Part shown: piece after piece, positions 59,076 to 64,000 of the stretch | How the letters are laid out: every line of letters begins with the position of its first letter | How positions within the stretch are numbered: the stretch's first letter is position 1 | Assembly (NCBI GenBank): GCA_963724975.1 | Contig: CAVRXB010000008.1 | Span: 248,001-312,000 of the forward strand | DNA from: CAIWHR01 sp963724975 | GTDB taxonomy: Bacteria > Pseudomonadota > Gammaproteobacteria > Burkholderiales > Casimicrobiaceae | Length of the DNA stretch: 64,000 bases | Direction of reading: 5' to 3' | Made by a program: the position numbers and the translations under genes | Notes under the pieces: model-generated | The model's input: the letters and a program-made list of their open reading frames with translations, nothing else | Databases searched by the model: none | What the model was told of the DNA's origin: nothing

Positions 59076-61856
59076 ATGCTGCAGAGCTACGTGGTCGTTC
59101 CGGTGGCGCTCGCCTACATCGGGCTCCTGTTCGCGATCGCCCGCTACGGCGACAAGCGCGCCGACCAGGGCCGATCGATCATCGCCAACCCTTATATCTA
59201 TGCGCTGTCGCTCGGCGTTTACGCGACTGCGTGGACGTTCTACGGCAGCGTCGGCCGCGCTGCTGGCGACGGCGTTGGATTCTTGCCGATTTACATCGGC
59301 CCCACGCTGATGATTGCGCTATGGTGGCTGGTGATGCGAAAAATCATCCGCATCAGCAAGGCGAACCGCATCACTTCGCTCGCCGATTTTGTCTCGTCAC
59401 GCTATGGCAAAAGCGCGCTGATCGCCGGGCTCGTCACGATCATCGCCGTGATCGGCGTTCTGCCGTACATCGCGTTGCAGCTCAAAGCCGTTTCGCACAG
59501 CTACTCCATTCTCATCCAGTATCCGGAGGTCGTGCTCTCCGGACCGCCCGTCGCCGCGCCGATTGGAGCCGACACTGCGCTCTGGATGGCGCTCGTGCTC
59601 GCGATCTTCACGATTCTGTTCGGCACGCGGCACCTCGATGCTTCCGAGCGTCACGAGGGCCTGGTGGCGGCGATCGCCTTCGAGTCGCTCGTTAAGCTCG
59701 TCGCATTCCTTGCGGTGGGCATCTTCGTGACGTGGGGCATCTACAGCGGTCTGCCCGACATCTTCGCGCGTGCCGCGGCGCACCCGCGGCTTGCAACGCT
59801 CTTCGCACCGCTCGGCGCGGCGGCCGGGAGCTACGCGAGCTGGGCGTGGCTTACTGTGCTGTCGATGCTCGCGATCGTGTTCCTGCCGCGCCAATTCCAG
59901 GTCGCGGTCGTCGAGAACGTCGACGAGAATCATCTGCGCAAGGCGATCTGGCTGTTCCCGCTGTACATGCTGGCGATGAACCTGTTTGTCGTGCCGGTCG
60001 CATTCGGCGGCGTTCTGCATTTCTCCGGCACCACCGTCGATCCCGACACCTTCGTGCTGACGCTGCCGATGGCCGAGAAGCACGAGGCAATCGCGCTACT
60101 CGTCTTCCTGGGCGGCCTGTCGGCGGCGACCGGAATGGTGATCGTCGAGACCATCGCGCTGTCGACGATGGTGTGCAACGACCTCGTGATGCCGGTGCTG
60201 CTGCGTATGCGTTCGATGCGCCTCGCCGAGCGGCAGAATCTGACGGGACTGCTGCTCGGCATTCGCCGCGGCACGATCGTCGCCGTCATTCTGCTGGGTT
60301 ATCTCTATTTCCGTCTCGCCGGCGAGGCTTACGCGCTGGTCGCGATCGGCCTCATCTCGTTTGCCGCGGTCGCGCAGTTCGCGCCGGCGACACTTGGGGG
60401 GATCTACTGGAAAGGTGCAACGCGCTCCGGAGCCCTCGCAGGTCTCGCCGCGGGATTCGTCGTCTGGCTCTACACGCTGCTTCTGCCTTCGTTCGCCAAG
60501 TCGGGCTGGCTGCCTGCGAGCTTCCTCGAACAGGGACCGCTCGGCATTGAGCTTCTGAAGCCTTATGCGCTGTTCGGGCTCGAGGGGCTGAACGACATCA
60601 CGCATGCAATGCTGTGGAGCATGATCGCAAACGTCGGCGCGTACGTTCTGGTTTCACTGTTGACGACGCAGACGGTGGCCGAGCAGACGCAGGCGGCGCG
60701 CTTCGTCGACGTGTTCCGGCACGCCGACGAGGGAGAAGGGGTGCACGCATGGAAAGGCACCGCGTCGCTGCCGGATCTCCGTGCTCTCCTCGCGCGCTTC
60801 CTCGGTCCCGAGCGCGCCGACGCCGCATTCGCCGACTATGCCCGCCGGCGGGGACAGACCTCGCTTGACGGATCTGCAGCCGATGCGGGATGGGTGCGCT
60901 TTGCGGAGACCGCGCTCGCCGGAGCGATCGGCGGCGCCTCGGCGCGGATCATGGTCGCCTCGACCGTCAACGAGGATGCGCTCTCGGTCGACGAAGTGAG
61001 GTCGATGCTGGACGAAGCGTCGCAGGTCATCGCCTACAGCCATGAGCTCGAGCAGAAATCGCAAGCGTTGATGACGGCGACGGCGGAGTTGCGCGCGGCG
61101 AACGAGCGGCTGCAGGAGCTCGATCGCCTCAAGGACGATTTCGTCTCGATGGTGACGCACGAATTGCGCACGCCTCTCACTTCGATTCGCGCGTTTTCGG
61201 AGATCCTGCGCGACAACCCCGATCTCGGCGCGCAGGAGCGACAGCGTTTTCTCACCATCATCATCCAGGAGAGCGAGCGACTGACGCGACTCATCAACCA
61301 GGTGCTGGACCTGGCGAAGCTCGAGTCCGGACGCGCGGAATGGCAGGTGTCGAATGTCGATCTCAAGGCCGTCATCGAGGATTCGATCGCTGCGACGGAG
61401 CAGCTTTTCCGCGCGCGCAACGTCACCCTCGAGGCACGGCTGCCAGCCGGTGCGCCCGCTGTGCACGCCGATCGCGACCGGTTGCTGCAGGTGCTCATCA
61501 ATCTGCTGTCGAACGCTGCGAAGTTCGCGCCGGCCGACGACGGGCGTGTCGAGGTCGCTCTTACGACCGGCGGCGACCTCGTGCGTGTCTCCGTCGCGGA
61601 CAATGGGCCTGGCGTGCGCGTCGAGGACCGGAACGTCATCTTCGAGAAATTCCGTCAAGCCGGCGACTCATTGACGGAGAAGCCGCAGGGAACCGGGCTC
61701 GGACTGCCGATCAGCCGGCAGATCATCGAGCACTTCGGCGGCACGCTGCAGGTACTCTGTGCGCCTGGAGAAGGCGCGACGTTCGTGTTCGAGCTGCCGA
61801 AGGCAAAAATGGCTGCAACCGTGGCGGGTAGCATCGAGCCCGCGCGAAGCGCATGA
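59076..61856 (+). CDS. Sodium:solute symporter-histidine kinase fusion (CbrA/CrbS type)
   Basis: 926-residue sensor. Residues ~1-500 form a 12-13-helix SSS transporter-like domain (ADQGRSIIANPYIYALSLGV, RHLDASERHEGLVAAIAFES, VFLPRQFQVAVVENVDENHL). From ~660 a HisKA/HATPase unit follows: H-box DDFVSMVTHELRTPLTSIRA near 690, N-box LLSNAAKFAPADDG, G-boxes VADNGPGVR and GTGLGLPISRQI. Kinases of this type sense uptake of acetate, histidine or other nutrients and control the matching transporters. It sits beside actP and a stand-alone receiver; acetate is the likeliest cue. A short coiled coil (~645-675) links transporter and kinase. Confidence 0.92.
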   Translation: MLQSYVVVPVALAYIGLLFAIARYGDKRADQGRSIIANPYIYALSLGVYATAWTFYGSVGRAAGDGVGFLPIYIGPTLMIALWWLVMRKIIRISKANRITSLADFVSSRYGKSALIAGLVTIIAVIGVLPYIALQLKAVSHSYSILIQYPEVVLSGPPVAAPIGADTALWMALVLAIFTILFGTRHLDASERHEGLVAAIAFESLVKLVAFLAVGIFVTWGIYSGLPDIFARAAAHPRLATLFAPLGAAAGSYASWAWLTVLSMLAIVFLPRQFQVAVVENVDENHLRKAIWLFPLYMLAMNLFVVPVAFGGVLHFSGTTVDPDTFVLTLPMAEKHEAIALLVFLGGLSAATGMVIVETIALSTMVCNDLVMPVLLRMRSMRLAERQNLTGLLLGIRRGTIVAVILLGYLYFRLAGEAYALVAIGLISFAAVAQFAPATLGGIYWKGATRSGALAGLAAGFVVWLYTLLLPSFAKSGWLPASFLEQGPLGIELLKPYALFGLEGLNDITHAMLWSMIANVGAYVLVSLLTTQTVAEQTQAARFVDVFRHADEGEGVHAWKGTASLPDLRALLARFLGPERADAAFADYARRRGQTSLDGSAADAGWVRFAETALAGAIGGASARIMVASTVNEDALSVDEVRSMLDEASQVIAYSHELEQKSQALMTATAELRAANERLQELDRLKDDFVSMVTHELRTPLTSIRAFSEILRDNPDLGAQERQRFLTIIIQESERLTRLINQVLDLAKLESGRAEWQVSNVDLKAVIEDSIAATEQLFRARNVTLEARLPAGAPAVHADRDRLLQVLINLLSNAAKFAPADDGRVEVALTTGGDLVRVSVADNGPGVRVEDRNVIFEKFRQAGDSLTEKPQGTGLGLPISRQIIEHFGGTLQVLCAPGEGATFVFELPKAKMAATVAGSIEPARSA

Positions 61857-61911
61857 GCGCGAACGGAACTTCGATGCGCAGGCACGCGTCGGCAGGGCGC
61901 GGGAGGAATGG

Positions 61912-62280
61912 ATGGGAAAGCGAATACTGATCGCGGACGACGAGCCCAACATAGTCGTCTCGCTCGAGTTCCTGATGAAGCAGCGCGGCTATGAGGTCAA
62001 GGTCGTGAACGACGGCACCGAGGCACTGAAGGCGGTGGGCGACTTCCGTCCGGATCTGATTTTGCTCGACGTGATGATGCCGAGCATCAGCGGTTACGAC
62101 GTCTGCCAGAAGGTGCGCGAGAACCCCGAGTGGCAGGGCATACGCATCGTCATGCTCTCGGCCAAGGGGCGCGACATCGAAGTCTCCAAGGGCATCGCCG
62201 TCGGTGCCGACGCCTATGTAACCAAGCCGTTCTCGACCCGGGAACTGATCGCGAAGGTCGGCGAGCTGCTCGGGGAATAG
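61912..62280 (+). CDS. Single-domain (CheY-like) response regulator
   Basis: 122 residues and only a receiver domain: acidic pair in ILIADDEPNIVVS, acceptor Asp in LILLDVMMPSISGYD, Thr/Ser in IVMLSAKGRD and Lys in YVTKPFSTREL. No DNA-binding domain. It starts 55 bases after the symporter-kinase with GGAGG upstream and ends two bases before the DnaQ fusion gene, so all three are co-expressed. It likely accepts phosphate from the upstream kinase and acts by protein contact. Confidence 0.93.
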   Translation: MGKRILIADDEPNIVVSLEFLMKQRGYEVKVVNDGTEALKAVGDFRPDLILLDVMMPSISGYDVCQKVRENPEWQGIRIVMLSAKGRDIEVSKGIAVGADAYVTKPFSTRELIAKVGELLGE

Positions 62281-62282
62281 CG

Positions 62283-64000
62283 GTGCGGGACCGCGCGCGA
62301 ATTGCACTGGCGGTGCTCGCGGCGTGGGGATTCGTCGTCTCGGCGATCGTCGCGACGGTCGCCTTCGTTGCCGCCGATCTCACTCCGCAGGAGCGCGCGC
62401 AGATGCTGCCGCTGCAGCAACACGCGGCGGGCGCCATCGTGATGGCGCTTTTCCTCATTTTCCCGATTGCGCTCGTTGTACGAATGCTTTTTCGCCGCTA
62501 TGTGTCGGCGCCGCGCAAGCTCGCCGAAGACGCCCGGATCATGATGACCGCAAATCCCGCGCACCGGGCGCCGCCGCGCGGTGCCGGTGAAATCCGCCGA
62601 CTGTCCGAAAGCCTCAACGATTTTGCCGATGCGCACGAAGCGCTGCGCAAGGACGTCGAAAAACGAGTCCGCGACGCGAACATGCACCTCGAGCAGGAAA
62701 GAAATCGCCTCGCAGCGCTGATGTCCGAGCTTGCGCAGAGCGTTGTCGTGTGCAACGTCGAGGGCCGCATCCTGCTTTACAACGCGCGGGCGATGCAATT
62801 CCTGAGAAAGCCGCTCGACGCCGGCATGGCGACCGCGAAAGGAGCGAGCCTAATTGGACTGGGGCGATCGATCTTCGCCGTGTTCGATCGCAATCTCATC
62901 ATCCACGCGCTCGAAAAAATCCACGAGCGGCTGCGCCAGGGCACGCGCGGCCCGGTTGCCAACTTCATCACGACGGCGCCGGGCGGACAGCTGGCCCGCG
63001 TCCAGGTCGCGCCGGTTTTCGGCGCGTCCGGCTCGAATGCATCGAGCGGCCCCGGCGGCATCACCGGCTTTGTGCTGGTGCTGGATAACATCACGCGGCG
63101 GATCGAAAGCGGGAGTCGCCGCGACCTGCTGCTGCAGACGCTCACCCAGGGGACGCGCGCATCACTTGGCAGCGTGCGGGCGGCGGTCGAAACCATCGCC
63201 GCGTTTCCCGACATGACGAACGATGAGCGCACCCGGTTCATCGGCGTCATCAGCGAGGAAGCGAGAGCACTCACGGCGAAGCTCGATGCGACGGTCAGCG
63301 AATTCGCCGATTCGCTGCGAACCGATTGGCCGCTCGAGGAGATGCGTGGCGCCGATCTGATCGCGGCTGCACAGCGGCGGATCGCGACGAAGATCGGTCT
63401 TCCGACCAAGTTCGAGACCGTCGACGAGTCGATCTGGGTCAACGTCGACAGCTACTCGCTGATGCAGGCCATCTCCTATATCGCGAGCAGGCTCGCCGAA
63501 GAGTTTCGCATTCGCGAGCTTCGCTTCGGACTCGGCGCGGCCGGAGCGCTCGCGCATCTCGATCTCATCTGGACCGGCGCGCCACTCGGGAGCGAAACGA
63601 CGATGGCATGGCAGACGGATGCGATGGAGCTGGGAGGCGAAGCATGCCCGCTCACGCTGAAGCAGATCATCGAGCGGCACAACGGCGAGATCTGGTACCA
63701 GATCGACAAGCCGTCGCAGCGCGAATTTTTCCGCATCGCGATCCCGATCGCGAATCCCGAAGAGCCCGCCTGGACCGCGCCGCCCGCGGGGGACAGCCGG
63801 CCCGAGTTCTATGATTTCGACCTCTTCCATCAACCCGGGCAGACCCCGGAGCAGGACGACCGGCCACTGACGTCTCTGAGCTACACCGTTTTCGATACCG
63901 AGACCACCGGCCTCTCGCCGTCCGCCGGTGACGAGATCGTGTCGATCGGAGCGGTCCGTATCGTGAATGGGCGGCTGCTCGAGCACGAGGTTTTCGACCA
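62283..64000 (+). CDS. Membrane PAS/kinase-like sensor fused to a DnaQ-type exonuclease (partial, runs off the window)
   Basis: From GTG 62283 the chain opens with two membrane helices (IALAVLAAWGFVVSAIVATV and IVMALFLIFPIALVVRMLF), a HAMP-like linker, a coiled coil (~110-150) and a PAS domain from SELAQSVVVCNVEGRILLYN. A degenerate kinase-like region follows (LLLQTLTQGTRASLGSVRAA; no phospho-acceptor His is visible at the H-box position). At about residue 530 a 3'-5' exonuclease begins: YTVFDTETTGLSPSAGDEIV, with the Asp-Glu of the ExoI motif. The rest lies beyond the edge. Such proteins accompany acetate-module genes; the exonuclease may act on RNA or nucleotides under control of the sensor half. 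Confidence 0.87.
   Translation, partial: MRDRARIALAVLAAWGFVVSAIVATVAFVAADLTPQERAQMLPLQQHAAGAIVMALFLIFPIALVVRMLFRRYVSAPRKLAEDARIMMTANPAHRAPPRGAGEIRRLSESLNDFADAHEALRKDVEKRVRDANMHLEQERNRLAALMSELAQSVVVCNVEGRILLYNARAMQFLRKPLDAGMATAKGASLIGLGRSIFAVFDRNLIIHALEKIHERLRQGTRGPVANFITTAPGGQLARVQVAPVFGASGSNASSGPGGITGFVLVLDNITRRIESGSRRDLLLQTLTQGTRASLGSVRAAVETIAAFPDMTNDERTRFIGVISEEARALTAKLDATVSEFADSLRTDWPLEEMRGADLIAAAQRRIATKIGLPTKFETVDESIWVNVDSYSLMQAISYIASRLAEEFRIRELRFGLGAAGALAHLDLIWTGAPLGSETTMAWQTDAMELGGEACPLTLKQIIERHNGEIWYQIDKPSQREFFRIAIPIANPEEPAWTAPPAGDSRPEFYDFDLFHQPGQTPEQDDRPLTSLSYTVFDTETTGLSPSAGDEIVSIGAVRIVNGRLLEHEVFD

Noticed and set aside
1..64000. tRNA and rRNA genes
   Set aside because: Intergenic gaps were read for cloverleaf-like and CCA-ended segments and none was convincing; a covariance search was not possible.

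Overview
This is a high-GC chromosomal window with proteobacterial gene content, most consistent with a free-living betaproteobacterium. The evidence is the rpsF-priB-rpsR-rplI block with dnaB nearby, a periplasmic BepA-type protease next to moaC, a lipid A Ara4N (arn) operon, a DUF485/ActP acetate symporter and dense 4-base gene overlaps. No rRNA, tRNA or CRISPR array was recognised. I cannot name a genus from the sequence alone.

Layout. 1-2.3 kb: hybrid histidine kinase (cut by the edge) and its LuxR-type regulator, minus strand. 2.3-4.6 kb: an exported repeat protein sitting between two copies of the 3' end of a SIMPL-domain gene. 4.6-6.8 kb: bepA and moaC. 6.9-15.3 kb: a hexuronate catabolic locus (KdgF-like cupin, GntR/FadR regulator with a visible operator and promoter, polyamine-type ABC importer with an ATPase-permease fusion, fructuronate reductase family enzyme, uronate isomerase uxaC). 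15.3-18.7 kb: pirin, DoxX, dtd, DUF4124 protein, lipoprotein peptidase. 18.7-25.8 kb: ribosomal protein operon, PAP2 phosphatase, a TctD/TctE-like two-component pair, an ETHE1-like metallohydrolase and dnaB. 25.8-30.1 kb: three overlapping genes for surface glycan or glycoconjugate work. 30.2-37.5 kb: an accessory region in which the 3' ends of phoH and bcp each occur twice around foreign-looking cargo, one cargo including a tyrosine recombinase remnant. 37.5-45.4 kb: a complete arn-type operon with a TMEM175-like channel gene inside it. 45.6-48.5 kb: GNAT, cysS and an FAH-family gene. 48.5-51.8 kb: a 199-bp foldable inverted-repeat element, two paralogous small secreted or membrane peptides with matching promoters, an ECF sigma/anti-sigma pair and a PduO-type adenosyltransferase. 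52-54.4 kb: acyl-CoA ligase and a crotonase-like gene. 54.6-64 kb: an acetate uptake and sensing module (DUF485, ActP, cNMP/CBS/DUF294 protein, symporter-kinase fusion, stand-alone receiver, PAS/DnaQ fusion cut by the edge).

Two general points affect reading of the whole window. First, three separate accessory modules are each bracketed by a second, partial copy of the 3' end of the neighbouring conserved gene (SIMPL, phoH, bcp). This looks like repeated insertion or recombination at gene 3' ends. Second, nine frameshifts break otherwise conserved genes (rpsF, a histidine kinase three times, a CadC-like regulator twice, arnD, the adenosyltransferase and actP), and every one is a single extra base. 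Assembly insertion errors are therefore a serious alternative to true pseudogenes.
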